Shown here: in pieces, positions 9,780 to 18,367 of the stretch | Position numbering within the stretch: position 1 is the stretch's first letter | Layout: each line of letters starts with the position of its first letter | Translations under genes and position numbers: made by a program | The notes under the pieces: generated by a model | Database searches by the model: none | What the model saw: the letters and a program-made list of their open reading frames with translations, nothing else | Told to the model about the DNA's origin: nothing | Source: Gammaproteobacteria bacterium | Lineage (GTDB): Bacteria; Pseudomonadota; Gammaproteobacteria; Pseudomonadales; Azotimanducaceae | Assembly: GCA_021773555.1 (NCBI GenBank) | Contig: JAJFKA010000131.1 | Coordinates: forward strand, 27,480-91,479 | Length of the DNA stretch: 64,000 nucleotides | Direction of reading: 5' to 3'

Positions 9780-10133
9780 ATGCCGCGATATTGCCTGATC
9801 CCGTTATTTATGCTGGTGGCGGGCTGTGCCAGCGACCGGGTAATTGTTGATCAGCGGGGACTGGATTCGGAGAAATTTGAGCGTGACCTCGCAGAATGCC
9901 GCACCTACAAGGCGGAGGTTGATGGCGTCGAAGATACCGCTGCTGGTGCGGCTGTGGGAGCCGTGATTGGAGGCTTGATTGGTGCAGCCGTTGGAGATTC
10001 TTCCCTCGTCGGTCGCGGTGCAGGAACAGGAGCCGTATCCGGAGGCAGCCGCAAAGCGATTGACTCATCGGAGGAAAAAGCCAGGGTCGTACGCAATTGT
10101 ATGCGCGGTCGCGGATACAAAATATTGAATTGA
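9780..10133 (+). CDS. Glycine-zipper outer-membrane lipoprotein
   Basis: Product of 117 residues. A lipoprotein signal with lipobox LVAGC puts the lipidated Cys at residue 16. Residues about 53-85 are a Gly/Ala-rich zipper (AAGAAVGAVIGGLIGAAVGD), a pattern known from Rick_17kDa/YMGG-type lipoproteins and from surface antigens that insert in or span the outer membrane. The C-terminus has a short Arg-rich RNCMRGRGYKILN tail, common in this family, with a free Cys. The start is well marked by GAAGGGAG 7 nt upstream. The gene stands alone, divergent from the regulator operon. Role in envelope stability or trafficking is family-level inference. Confidence 0.85.
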   Translation: MPRYCLIPLFMLVAGCASDRVIVDQRGLDSEKFERDLAECRTYKAEVDGVEDTAAGAAVGAVIGGLIGAAVGDSSLVGRGAGTGAVSGGSRKAIDSSEEKARVVRNCMRGRGYKILN

Positions 10134-10244
10134 TCGGCTCGTCGCAATGCGGTGAGCGATGGCTGACGAAACGTGTTCCCTGGTACGTCACCCGGTGATG
10201 TATAAGTAGTTTCCCGGCGAAGGGTAAGTCGATATCATCCGGGC

Positions 10245-11396
10245 ATGTCAAATTCCAGCCAGGTTCTCGAAGCCGCACAACATTGGTCGCATAAACTGCC
10301 AGAACTGGCGCTGCAATTCGAGCAGGCCGGTCGGTTGCCCGCGGATATAGCTGATCAGTTTGCCGAGGCGGGTTTCTTTCATCTTCTCGTTCCCCAGAAA
10401 TATGGTGGCCTGGAAGTCCATCCCAAAGCGTTCATCGAAGTCCTGAAATCCATCGCCAAAGGAGATGGGTCGGCTGCCTGGAACGTCATGATCGGTGCAA
10501 CCACAGGTTGTCTTGCCGCATCCTTACCTGAAAATTTTGCCCGACAGATTTATGGACCCCGTACCTTGAGTGTTGGTGTTACTGCACCGCTCGGTCGGGC
10601 AGACATTGTTGCAGGTGGATATCGGGTGACCGGCAGGTGGCCGTTTGCGAGTGGCTGTCAGAATGCGCAATGGATATGCGGTGGGTGTTTTGTATTCGAG
10701 AACGGCCAGCAGGTGAATAATGAGAAAGGTGTGCCGGATGTTCATCTGATGATGTTCGAGGCCTCACAGGTTGAGATTGAAGATACCTGGCGGGTGTCTG
10801 GGCTTAAAGGCACCGGTAGCCACCACATGAACGTCCAGGAACAATTCGTCCCCGATGGGCGTGGTGTGGTGCTTGGCGGGCGTGCGCTGGTGCGCACACC
10901 ACTGTACCAGTTTCCCATGCTGGGGTTGCTGGCACTCGGTGTATCCAGTGTCAGCCTGGGAATCGGTTATGGCGCACTCGCAGCATTCAAGGCGCTGGCT
11001 GGCGTGAAGACTCCCACCGGGTCGCGTAAGCCACTTGTAGAACGAGCGCTCGTGCAGGCAGAGGTCGCACGTGCGGTGGCAGACTTGAAATCCGCCGAAG
11101 CCTTCATGAAGGAAGCAATCGATCAGGCATGGGAGCAAGCGCTGAACGGCGAGCGATTGTCAGTTGAAAGCAAAGCCAATCTTCGCCTCAGTGCTGCTAA
11201 TGCCACGCATAAGTCGGTTGCCGCGGTCGACAGACTCTATCAGGCCGGTGGTGGCAGTTCGATTTATGAAGATAGCCCATTACAGCGATGTTTTCGCGAT
11301 GTTCATGTGACGACCCAACACATCATGGTCGCATCACCCATCTTTGAAGTAGTGGGTCGTGTGGAACTGGGCCTGGCGCCGAGATCGCCGCTCTAA
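10245..11396 (+). CDS. Acyl-CoA-dehydrogenase-fold flavin monooxygenase (HsaA/HpaB-like group)
   Basis: Product of 383 residues. The N-terminal helical domain has FAEAGFFHLLVPQKYGG, the middle has GSAAWN and the FASGCQNAQW segment, and the C-terminal motif RCFRDVHVTTQH is that of the two-component flavin monooxygenases with the acyl-CoA dehydrogenase fold (HsaA, DszC and relatives). These enzymes take reduced flavin from a partner and insert oxygen into aromatic or heteroaromatic substrates. It is first of three flavoprotein genes spaced 15 and 2 nt apart. A true acyl-CoA dehydrogenase cannot be excluded, but I see no catalytic Glu in the expected place. Substrate unknown. Confidence 0.8.
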   Translation: MSNSSQVLEAAQHWSHKLPELALQFEQAGRLPADIADQFAEAGFFHLLVPQKYGGLEVHPKAFIEVLKSIAKGDGSAAWNVMIGATTGCLAASLPENFARQIYGPRTLSVGVTAPLGRADIVAGGYRVTGRWPFASGCQNAQWICGGCFVFENGQQVNNEKGVPDVHLMMFEASQVEIEDTWRVSGLKGTGSHHMNVQEQFVPDGRGVVLGGRALVRTPLYQFPMLGLLALGVSSVSLGIGYGALAAFKALAGVKTPTGSRKPLVERALVQAEVARAVADLKSAEAFMKEAIDQAWEQALNGERLSVESKANLRLSAANATHKSVAAVDRLYQAGGGSSIYEDSPLQRCFRDVHVTTQHIMVASPIFEVVGRVELGLAPRSPL

Positions 11397-11411
11397 AGGA
11401 CGAGAAAAACA

Positions 11412-12350
11412 GTGTCAGGAAACGGAAGGATGGAATTGTCGATTGGCTCAATTGGTTCGCCCGGGTTACTTTCGGGTGACTTCAACGCCAGAAGTGCATT
11501 GATGCAAATGGTTAAGGACTCGCAGATAGATCACCTGTTTATTGCTGATCATGTGAGCTTTCATAATGGCCTCGGCATGGATGGTCTGATAAATGCAGCG
11601 ACACTTAGCGCCATGAACCCTGACATCAAAATCATGATCGGTGTTTACCTGCTTGCCCTGCGGCACCCGGTAACTGTGGCGCGCCAGCTATCATCGTTGA
11701 GCCTGTCTGCCCCGGGAAGAATTGTGCTGGGTGTTGGCATCGGTGGGGAGGATCGCAATGAAATGTCAGTATGTGGTGTTGATCCTGCGACGCGAGGACA
11801 CCGTACTAACGAGTGTCTTAAGGCACTGAACGCATTGCTGACGGGGGAGCAGGTCAATCATGATTGTGACTACTTTCGATTTGAAAACGCGCTGATCAAA
11901 CCGCCGCCCGACCCTGCTGTTCCGATAGTTATCGGTGGTCGGTCGAGTGCTGCGTTAAGGCGGACGGCACTTTATGGCGATGGCTGGCTGGGCGTCTGGT
12001 GTTCGCCGCGACGGTTTTCTGAGGCACTGGCTGAGGTTGATGATATTGCCGCCGGTAGAAAGGAAGGTGAGTGGCGCCATGGTCTGCAGATCTGGGTGGG
12101 GTTCGGCAGGGACCGGGCCAAAGCACGCGAGATTTTAGCTCGCGAGATGCAGGCGATGTATCACCTGCCATTTGAGGCATTCGAAAAATACAGTCCCTAC
12201 GGCAGTGCTCAAGAAGTGGCTGAATTCCTTATGCCTTATGTGCAACGTGGCGCGAGGATTTTGAACATCAAACCCTGTGCTGAAAACGATGCGGAAGAAA
12301 TTGAACAGGTTTCGGAAGTTTGTCGGCTAATTCGAGAAGAGGTGGCATAG
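11412..12350 (+). CDS. Luciferase-like monooxygenase (LLM class oxidoreductase)
   Basis: Product of 312 residues starting at GTG, with AAGGA 10 nt upstream. The bacterial-luciferase TIM-barrel signatures are visible: FIADHVSFHNG near the N-terminus, LGVGIGGEDRNE after strand 4, and PVIIGG-like PIVIGGRSSAALRR before GDGWLG. Such enzymes use F420 or FMN. F420 use cannot be read from sequence. It sits inside the flavin operon between a monooxygenase and a nitroreductase, suggesting a shared oxidative pathway. Confidence 0.87.
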   Translation: MSGNGRMELSIGSIGSPGLLSGDFNARSALMQMVKDSQIDHLFIADHVSFHNGLGMDGLINAATLSAMNPDIKIMIGVYLLALRHPVTVARQLSSLSLSAPGRIVLGVGIGGEDRNEMSVCGVDPATRGHRTNECLKALNALLTGEQVNHDCDYFRFENALIKPPPDPAVPIVIGGRSSAALRRTALYGDGWLGVWCSPRRFSEALAEVDDIAAGRKEGEWRHGLQIWVGFGRDRAKAREILAREMQAMYHLPFEAFEKYSPYGSAQEVAEFLMPYVQRGARILNIKPCAENDAEEIEQVSEVCRLIREEVA

Positions 12351-12352
12351 CG

Positions 12353-13000
12353 GTGGTTGAACTATATGAAGCGATGAGCAGTTTACGGGCAGTTCGCCGG
12401 TTGAAATCTGATCCTATCCCGGCGGCGATAATGGCACGGGTGTTACAGGCGGCAGCATGGGCACCGACCGGCGGTAACGTCCAGCCATTCAGAATAGTCG
12501 TGGTAAAGAGTCGGGAAAAACTCGAGAAGATCGAGGCGTGGTACCAACAGGAGTGGGCAAGATACACGGTTGGTATGCGTAGCGCTGTGGATCTTTCGGA
12601 TAACGATAATCCGACGGTGAGAACATTGAAGGCCGGTGACTATCTCGCGAACCATCTGCACGATGTACCGGCGCTGCTGGTTTTCTGTTTTAATCCCGAG
12701 CACATGGCAATCACCGATGCAGGCCTTGATCGGCCTTCGGTGGTCGGCGGAGGTTCGGTGTACACAGCGGTACAGAACACCATGCTCGCCTGCCGGGCGG
12801 AGGGCCTCGGTTGTGTGCTCACAACTTTGCTGTGCTTTCGTGAAGCAGAAATGAAATCACTGCTCGGGATTCCACCGGAATGGGGAACTTGCGCGCATAT
12901 TCCTATTGGCTATCCCATCCTGCGGGGTCACGGACCAATATCACGGCGTCCCGTGAACAAGCTGGCTTATTTTGATTCCTGGGGTGACGCAGAAATATGA
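12353..13000 (+). CDS. Nitroreductase-family NAD(P)H:flavin oxidoreductase
   Basis: About 215 residues from GTG at 12353, two bases after the preceding stop; a TTG 11 codons upstream is possible. The FMN-binding start SLRAVRRLKSDPIP and the AAAWAPTGGNVQPF loop are diagnostic of the nitroreductase fold. The GLGCVLTT and IPIGYP segments follow in the usual order. These proteins reduce nitro compounds, quinones or flavins, or carry out flavin-dependent dehydrogenation. As the third gene of the operon it could supply reduced flavin or reduce an intermediate. Confidence 0.85.
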   Translation: MVELYEAMSSLRAVRRLKSDPIPAAIMARVLQAAAWAPTGGNVQPFRIVVVKSREKLEKIEAWYQQEWARYTVGMRSAVDLSDNDNPTVRTLKAGDYLANHLHDVPALLVFCFNPEHMAITDAGLDRPSVVGGGSVYTAVQNTMLACRAEGLGCVLTTLLCFREAEMKSLLGIPPEWGTCAHIPIGYPILRGHGPISRRPVNKLAYFDSWGDAEI

Positions 13001-13214
13001 TGTGCGCCCGATTTTCCCGTCAGATTGCGGCCTGTACGATTATCAGTCTGCCGATTCAGAGATGGAAATGCTATGCTGCGGCTGCCCTCGCAGGCGAGTT
13101 AAGTGCAGCCAGATCTATCCAGCAGCCTGCGCATGGGACGTGTCTAAAATAATCGTGGTGTAAATACCGGCTGGCTCCCGGTCGTTGATCGCCTATCTCG
13201 GAATGTAGTTGTAG

Positions 13215-13979
13215 ATGAAACTCCCTAATTTGTTGTACAAGGCTTATGAGCCGTTGCTGTGGTCCCAGATAAAAGGCGGACCCAGACCCCATCACATCGG
13301 ACTGATTGTTGATGGTAACCGGCGTTTTGCGAAGGGTAAGGGACTGGCGCAAAATGACGGCCACAATGCCGGTTCAGAGAAGCTCGAAGACTTTCTGCGC
13401 TGGTGCTGGCGACTCGATATTAAAATTATCACTCTGTACGGCTTTTCCACCGAGAATTACTCTCGCAGCGATGATGAGATCGAGTACCTGATGGACCTGA
13501 TTCTGGAAAAACTGAAGTACTTTCAGGTTGACCCTGTCATCAAGGAAGAGAAGGTTCGCATCAAGGTCATTGGGCGCAAGGAAAATCTCTCCGATGAGAT
13601 GAACGAGGAAATTTGCAAAGTTGAAGAAATGACCCGCGACCATGATCGATTTCTGCTGAATATTGCGATCAGCTACGGGGGACGGGCGGAAATTGTGGAC
13701 GCGGTGAAAAAAATCGCCACCGAAGTAAAATCGGGTGACCTGGACATTGATCTGATTGATGAGCAACTGTTTGGCAATTATCTCTACACAGAAGGTATCA
13801 GGGATCCAGATCTCATCATCCGAACATCCGGGGAAGAGCGGCTTTCAGGATTTTTGCTGTGGCAAAGTGCCTACTCGGAATTGTATTTTACCGAGGTCTA
13901 CTGGCCGGCATTTCGCATGATAGACTTTTGGAGAGCCATTCGCGTTTACCAGCAGCGGGAGCGAAGATATGGTCGTTAG
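13215..13979 (+). CDS. Cis-prenyltransferase (UppS-like, archaeal/eukaryotic-type motif)
   Basis: Product of 254 residues. The diphosphate-binding motif reads HIGLIVDGNRRFAK with Asp33, where bacterial UppS enzymes normally have MDGNGRWA. DGNRR is typical of archaeal and eukaryotic polyprenyl diphosphate synthases. The rest matches the family: YGFSTENYSR, LNIAISYGGRAEIV, and a C-terminal IRTSGEERLSGFLLWQSAYS where E. coli-type enzymes have RTGGE. The N-terminal extension (YKAYEPLLWSQIKGGPRPHH) also resembles archaeal members. It condenses isopentenyl diphosphate onto an allylic starter to make long cis-polyprenyl diphosphate. Chain length is unknown. It is not next to cdsA, dxr or frr as normal uppS is, so it is likely a second, specialised enzyme. 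FHA-GGDEF follows after 123 nt. Confidence 0.9.
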   Translation: MKLPNLLYKAYEPLLWSQIKGGPRPHHIGLIVDGNRRFAKGKGLAQNDGHNAGSEKLEDFLRWCWRLDIKIITLYGFSTENYSRSDDEIEYLMDLILEKLKYFQVDPVIKEEKVRIKVIGRKENLSDEMNEEICKVEEMTRDHDRFLLNIAISYGGRAEIVDAVKKIATEVKSGDLDIDLIDEQLFGNYLYTEGIRDPDLIIRTSGEERLSGFLLWQSAYSELYFTEVYWPAFRMIDFWRAIRVYQQRERRYGR

Positions 13980-14102
13980 GATGGTGTTTGCGCTACCGGG
14001 TGCTCACGAATGTTATACTCGATTTTGTCTGCGAGACACGCAGTAAAGCAGTTCTTGAACCGGGAGTGATTGAAATCGGGAATCTCTGGAGCAGTGGCGA
14101 TC

Positions 14103-15017
14103 ATGTCTGACAATACCGAATACAAAGTCGGACCCGTTACCGCTGAAGAAGAGGAAACCAGCGAGAAACGACCCTGCCTGATCATGATCAAAGGAGACTT
14201 TATTGGTCAGGTCTATGAGCTGACCAATGACGTCACCATGATTGGACGAAGTGATGATGTTGATCTGGTCGTCTCAGACATCAGCATCAGCCGGAAACAC
14301 GCGATGATAGTTGCCCGCGTCGATGGATTCCATCTTTCAGATCTCGGCAGCACAAATGGCTGCTGGGTTAACCGGGAGCGCGTGGTGGCGCCAACCAGTC
14401 TCGATGAAGGCGACAAGGTAACGCTTGGAGAAGTCGTATTTAAGTTCAGCTTCCAGGATGAAGATGATACGCAATACCACATGATGTTGCGCAACATGGC
14501 GATTAAGGATGGCCTGACTCGAATCTACAATAAGCGGTACTTCAGTGAGATCCTTGCCAAGGAATTTGACTACAATCGTCGCAACCATGTTGGGTTATCC
14601 CTGATTCTGTTCGATATCGATCACTTTAAGCAGGTTAACGATACCTGGGGCCATCCCGCCGGAGATTTTATTCTTAAACACCTGGCGCAACTCATCGAAA
14701 GCGATGCACGCGGTTATGACGTGTTTGCCCGATATGGGGGGGAAGAATTTATTTTCCTGCTCAGAGGTGCGCCCCTGAATGCGGCGGTCGCCATCGCGGA
14801 GCGGGTGCGTGCCGAAATTGAACAACATATATTCAGTTACGACGGTCAGGACTTGCGTGTGACGGTCAGCCTGGGGGTCTCGTGGTGGTCCGGAGATGAA
14901 TCGATGGTTAGCCCGGTATCGCTGGTTGAGGCGGCTGACAAACGACTCTATGAAGCCAAGCATGGCGGTCGGAATCGTGTATGTCATGATCCGTTAACGG
15001 GCAGTCCACCTGAATAG
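14103..15017 (+). CDS. FHA-domain diguanylate cyclase (GGDEF)
   Basis: About 304 residues from the ATG at 14103. An FHA domain (about residues 40-115) has the conserved IGRSDD, SISRKHA and LGSTNGCWVN elements that bind phosphothreonine. A GGDEF domain follows (about 135-295) with the active-site YGGEEF and, five residues before it, an RGYD that matches the RxxD inhibitory I-site. It therefore probably makes cyclic-di-GMP and is feedback inhibited. No TM segment is present. The FHA input points to control by a Ser/Thr kinase, which is not encoded in this window. Confidence 0.92.
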   Translation: MSDNTEYKVGPVTAEEEETSEKRPCLIMIKGDFIGQVYELTNDVTMIGRSDDVDLVVSDISISRKHAMIVARVDGFHLSDLGSTNGCWVNRERVVAPTSLDEGDKVTLGEVVFKFSFQDEDDTQYHMMLRNMAIKDGLTRIYNKRYFSEILAKEFDYNRRNHVGLSLILFDIDHFKQVNDTWGHPAGDFILKHLAQLIESDARGYDVFARYGGEEFIFLLRGAPLNAAVAIAERVRAEIEQHIFSYDGQDLRVTVSLGVSWWSGDESMVSPVSLVEAADKRLYEAKHGGRNRVCHDPLTGSPPE

Positions 15018-15045
15018 CACAGCCAGCATCAATTAGTTGGTGGGG

Positions 15046-15573
15046 CTAAGGTGTACCCTGGGATTTCCGGGGCGCCAGTTCATATAGCCAGGTATTGCCG
15101 GATTCTATGGATTCCGCGTCAATCACCTGATTATACTTTCGTAAAAACTCATCCATCACACTTGTCGATAGCTGGTCTGCAGTCAGCCGAATCAGCTTTC
15201 GCTTGTAAATTTTGCCATCAACGCGGAGCAGCGCACGATTGTCGAGTTCAGCGTGATGGGGCCAGTGTTTCCAGAGCTTTCCAAATCCGGTATTCATGTA
15301 ACTGCTGATCACGAACAGGCGGTTATCGTCCACTGCCAGCCAGATGACCCTGGAACGTGGCGGGTCCATCAACTGAAATTCCACGGTTGCCTGATCCCGG
15401 AGAAAGGACCAGTCCGGCTCCGGTCCGGAGACCATCTCACCTGAAGTAAAGGCGCCGCCTGCGATAATTTCCATAGGTCCGTCATGAAACCGCATACTCA
15501 CAAAAAAGGCGATGATTGCGAGCACAATCACAACGATGATGAGCAGGAACCATTTCAGTAAAGTTGATACCAT
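15046..15573 (-). CDS. Membrane-anchored protein of unknown function
   Basis: Product of 175 residues, not recognised with confidence. Residues 5-27 form one strong TM helix (LLKWFLLIIVVIVLAIIAFF). The rest is a soluble domain with beta-rich segments (RSRVIWLAVDDNRLFVISSY, ALLRVDGKIYKRKLIRL) that resemble the split-barrel folds of flavin/deazaflavin-binding proteins; this is only a visual resemblance. It points towards the FHA-GGDEF gene (convergent, 29 nt apart). Confidence 0.7.
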   Translation of the reverse strand: MVSTLLKWFLLIIVVIVLAIIAFFVSMRFHDGPMEIIAGGAFTSGEMVSGPEPDWSFLRDQATVEFQLMDPPRSRVIWLAVDDNRLFVISSYMNTGFGKLWKHWPHHAELDNRALLRVDGKIYKRKLIRLTADQLSTSVMDEFLRKYNQVIDAESIESGNTWLYELAPRKSQGTP

Positions 15574-15718
15574 GAGCTGATCGGATACGTTTATTACCCG
15601 GTCAACATAGCCATGTGGAAGCCATTTTGCAATGTTTCACGCACCCTAAAGTAGCGGATGAGAATTACTGCCACTCGTGCTAGGGTCGAGCAAATGTCCA
15701 GGCTGGAAAGTTCGTACT

Positions 15719-16747
15719 ATGGGTGAGTCGATCGATACTTCGACCAAGGTAGACCTTGTTCAGCCAACGCAGTTGGGCAGGTTGAGGTCGATTGCCTTCA
15801 GAATCTCCACCTGGCTGCTGGCCATCGGATGTTTTTACCTGGTGTACAACCGGACGGAAGCCGCAGCGCGCCGTGATGGCGTGAGTACCGTTGAGTACCT
15901 GGTTAACTTCTTTCAGGGAGCGGACTGGGGTCAGTGGTTGCTGCTGATGATTCCCTATTCAATTGTGTTTTTCCTGATTGATTCCCATGCCACCTGGCGG
16001 GTGGTGAAGTGGTTCAATACACCCGATATCAAACTGGTTAATATCCTCCCGATCCGGGCAAGTGCCTACATCCTCTCGCTGGTAAACGAGCAGGTCGGTA
16101 AAGGCGCCATGTCCCTGTACCTCCTCAGGCGTTACCAGGTCCCTGGATGGAAGGCGGTGTCCAGTATGATCCTGTTGGGTATGGTCGAGATATATCAGTT
16201 GCTGATTTTCTCCGCCATCGGTATGTACTTTTATTACGATCTGGTGCTTGCGGCATCGACTTCCTTGCCGCTAACGACAATACTAGGTAGCGTTTATGCC
16301 GTTGCCTTCGTGTATTTTCCATTCCACATTTTGTACTTCAAAGGTGTACTGTTTAAACAATCCCCGCTGCGGGATCGTCCATTGTTTCACGCCTTGCGTC
16401 GTGCCCGATTGCGTGACTATTTACTCATCCTGCTATTCAAGGCACCGAACCTGCTTGGCGCGGTTATTGTTTATTCATTTGCACTCGATTTGTTCAGTGT
16501 CAACGTGGTTTTCGGCCAGATGATGGCGTTCCTGCCGGTTATTTTCATTGCTGCGGCGCTGCCGCTGCCATTTCATGCCGGAGCCCTGCTGCTCTGGACG
16601 GTATTGTTTCCTGAGTTTCCCGAGGTAGGGGCTTTTTCACTGGTGATGCATACTTTTTTTGTTTCATTCAATGCGATCATTGGCGTCTTGTTCCTGCCAA
16701 AAGCGAACAAGGAATTGTTCGTGCAGAATCTGGACAGCACTGACTAA
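15719..16747 (+). CDS. Polytopic membrane protein, LPG-synthase-TM/flippase-like
   Basis: About 342 residues from ATG 15719, with GGAAAG 8-9 nt upstream; a GTG 14 codons earlier is open but lacks support. I count about 8 hydrophobic segments. The arrangement with a conserved VNEQVGKGAMSLYLLRRYQVPGWKAV loop resembles the lysylphosphatidylglycerol synthetase TM domain (UPF0104/AglD-like) family, in which such a loop carries a G-x-G/A-x3-YLL pattern. Members handle lipid-linked substrates or flip lipids. It is divergent from the 175-residue anchored protein and convergent with a CDP-alcohol phosphatidyltransferase gene, which suits a lipid role. Family assignment is tentative. Confidence 0.6.
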   Translation: MGESIDTSTKVDLVQPTQLGRLRSIAFRISTWLLAIGCFYLVYNRTEAAARRDGVSTVEYLVNFFQGADWGQWLLLMIPYSIVFFLIDSHATWRVVKWFNTPDIKLVNILPIRASAYILSLVNEQVGKGAMSLYLLRRYQVPGWKAVSSMILLGMVEIYQLLIFSAIGMYFYYDLVLAASTSLPLTTILGSVYAVAFVYFPFHILYFKGVLFKQSPLRDRPLFHALRRARLRDYLLILLFKAPNLLGAVIVYSFALDLFSVNVVFGQMMAFLPVIFIAAALPLPFHAGALLLWTVLFPEFPEVGAFSLVMHTFFVSFNAIIGVLFLPKANKELFVQNLDSTD

Positions 16748-16769
16748 CCGGGTCGATGCAGGTCCGATT

Positions 16770-17318
16770 TTAGTCAGATGTTCCCTTGTTTTTACGCTTC
16801 AGATTCTGCAGCAATCCTGCGAGCCGATCAGCCATTGAGATCAAGGTGCTGATCAGGAGCCCACAGGAAATCCAGTAGATGTAGTTGTCTTCCAAAAGGA
16901 ACAACCCGAAGGTGTGTTGCATGACCGGGTAGCCGCCAAGCACGAAGTAGAAAATACCATTGTAGCGCCCCAGATGACTCGCCCTTAAGGGATGTCCTGC
17001 CAGTGCGTCAGAATCCAGCATGTATTGGAGAAATGCGGCGACAACAAGTATGGGCAGGAGTAGCGTCACATAGCCACCTGATGCCAGCGCTGTCAGCAGG
17101 CAGGTGACAAAAAAGGCATCGGCGGAGTGATCAAGCAAGCCGCCGAGTGCACTGGTTTGATTGCGAACACGGGCAATGTAGCCGTCCATAACATCGGTTG
17201 CGATGGCGATCCATAAAATGATGGCGGCCGGGAGCCAGCGATCCGTGATAACCAGCAAGGCCATGGGTGGACCCAGTAGAAATCGTGAACAACTCAACAG
17301 GTTAGGCAGTGTGATCAT
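16770..17318 (-). CDS. CDP-alcohol phosphatidyltransferase
   Basis: About 182 residues from ATG 17318, where the N-terminus MITLPNLLSCSRFLLGP matches PgsA-like proteins; a GTG at 17348 would add ten residues. The full family motif D-x2-DG-x2-AR-x8-G-x3-D-x3-D is present: DVMDGYIAR, then GGLLDHSAD. These enzymes transfer a phosphoalcohol from a CDP-lipid or CDP-alcohol to an acceptor in the inner membrane. Five to six TM helices are visible. At 182 residues it is PgsA-sized. Whether it is the housekeeping phosphatidylglycerophosphate synthase or another activity cannot be told; a second such enzyme is at 38.9-39.5 kb. Confidence 0.9.
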   Translation of the reverse strand: MITLPNLLSCSRFLLGPPMALLVITDRWLPAAIILWIAIATDVMDGYIARVRNQTSALGGLLDHSADAFFVTCLLTALASGGYVTLLLPILVVAAFLQYMLDSDALAGHPLRASHLGRYNGIFYFVLGGYPVMQHTFGLFLLEDNYIYWISCGLLISTLISMADRLAGLLQNLKRKNKGTSD

Positions 17319-17482
17319 TATGGCTTGTGCGGCATACAGACTGGACACGAAAAAGCTTCATGATAAAGTGCTCAACGCCCGCATACCACCAATGCCTGGG
17401 AGAAAGCCCCCGGGCCTGTTGATGTGAGTGGGTTACTGACCAGTCATCTGGAATCGTTTCGCTGCTGAACAAGAGAGCGTGA

Positions 17483-18367
17483 TTGTTGAAAATACTCATC
17501 ACCGGAGCTAATGGACATCTGGGAGTTCGATTGATTGATCGACTCCAGCATGATCATGACGTCGTTGCCGTGGTCAGATCCGAATCCGCTGCCGATAAAA
17601 TCAGATACCTGCGCTGTCAGGTCGAAGTTATTGACTATGAGGATACGCAACGACTCGCATCAGCGGGGCTCGGCTGCGCCTGCGCGATTCACCTGGTGGG
17701 AATCATCAAACGCAGTCGCCGAAACCGCTATGAGCAGGCCCATGAAAGACCCTCGATGAGTCTGCTGGCCGCGGCGAAACTGGCAAACATCAAGCACATT
17801 ATCGGACTGAGTATCGTCGGCAGCGATGCAAACTCGGACAACGGCTGCTTTGCCTCCAGGGGGCTTGCGGACAGTATTCTGATGTCAGGAGGGCTTGCCG
17901 CGACAATATTGCGAATACCCATGGTGCTTGGTGAAGGCGACTATGCGGCGCGGGCGCTGACACGGAAATACCAGCTGACGTTTCGCGCGTCGAGCCTGGA
18001 ACAACCGATCTATTCGGGCGACGTGATTGCGGCTATTTGTGCCCTGATTAATAATCCTGCGCTGACCGGCATTCTGGAACTGGCCGGGCCTGAATCCTTG
18101 TCACGACGGAAACTGTTCGGGCGCGCGGGCAAGGTATTGGGTTTTGCGCCCGTCGTGATCTCATTACCGGTATCGGTAGGGCGATTGTTAGGCAGGGTAC
18201 TGGAACTGTTGATGGCAACTCCTCCGGTAACCCGGGATATGATTGATTTGCTTGACCATGACGATGCCATTGATACCCACGAGGCCACGACGCGGCTCGG
18301 CATCAGCCTGACGGGTCTCGATGAGACCCTGGCCAGGGTACTTGAGAAATCAGCGGTAGTTGAGTGA
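17483..18367 (+). CDS. Atypical SDR / NAD(P)-dependent epimerase-like protein
   Basis: Product of 294 residues beginning at TTG (an in-frame TGA directly upstream excludes longer forms). The nucleotide-binding loop ITGANGHLG and the strand AVVRS are clear. The canonical YxxxK pair is not: the matching region reads FASRGLADSIL, so Tyr is Phe and the Lys is absent. This places it with atypical extended SDRs (NmrA/complex I 39 kDa-like), which often bind NAD(P)H structurally or as sensors. It overlaps the sirtuin gene tail-to-tail by 18 nt and is divergent from the phosphatidyltransferase gene. Confidence 0.82.
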   Translation: MLKILITGANGHLGVRLIDRLQHDHDVVAVVRSESAADKIRYLRCQVEVIDYEDTQRLASAGLGCACAIHLVGIIKRSRRNRYEQAHERPSMSLLAAAKLANIKHIIGLSIVGSDANSDNGCFASRGLADSILMSGGLAATILRIPMVLGEGDYAARALTRKYQLTFRASSLEQPIYSGDVIAAICALINNPALTGILELAGPESLSRRKLFGRAGKVLGFAPVVISLPVSVGRLLGRVLELLMATPPVTRDMIDLLDHDDAIDTHEATTRLGISLTGLDETLARVLEKSAVVE

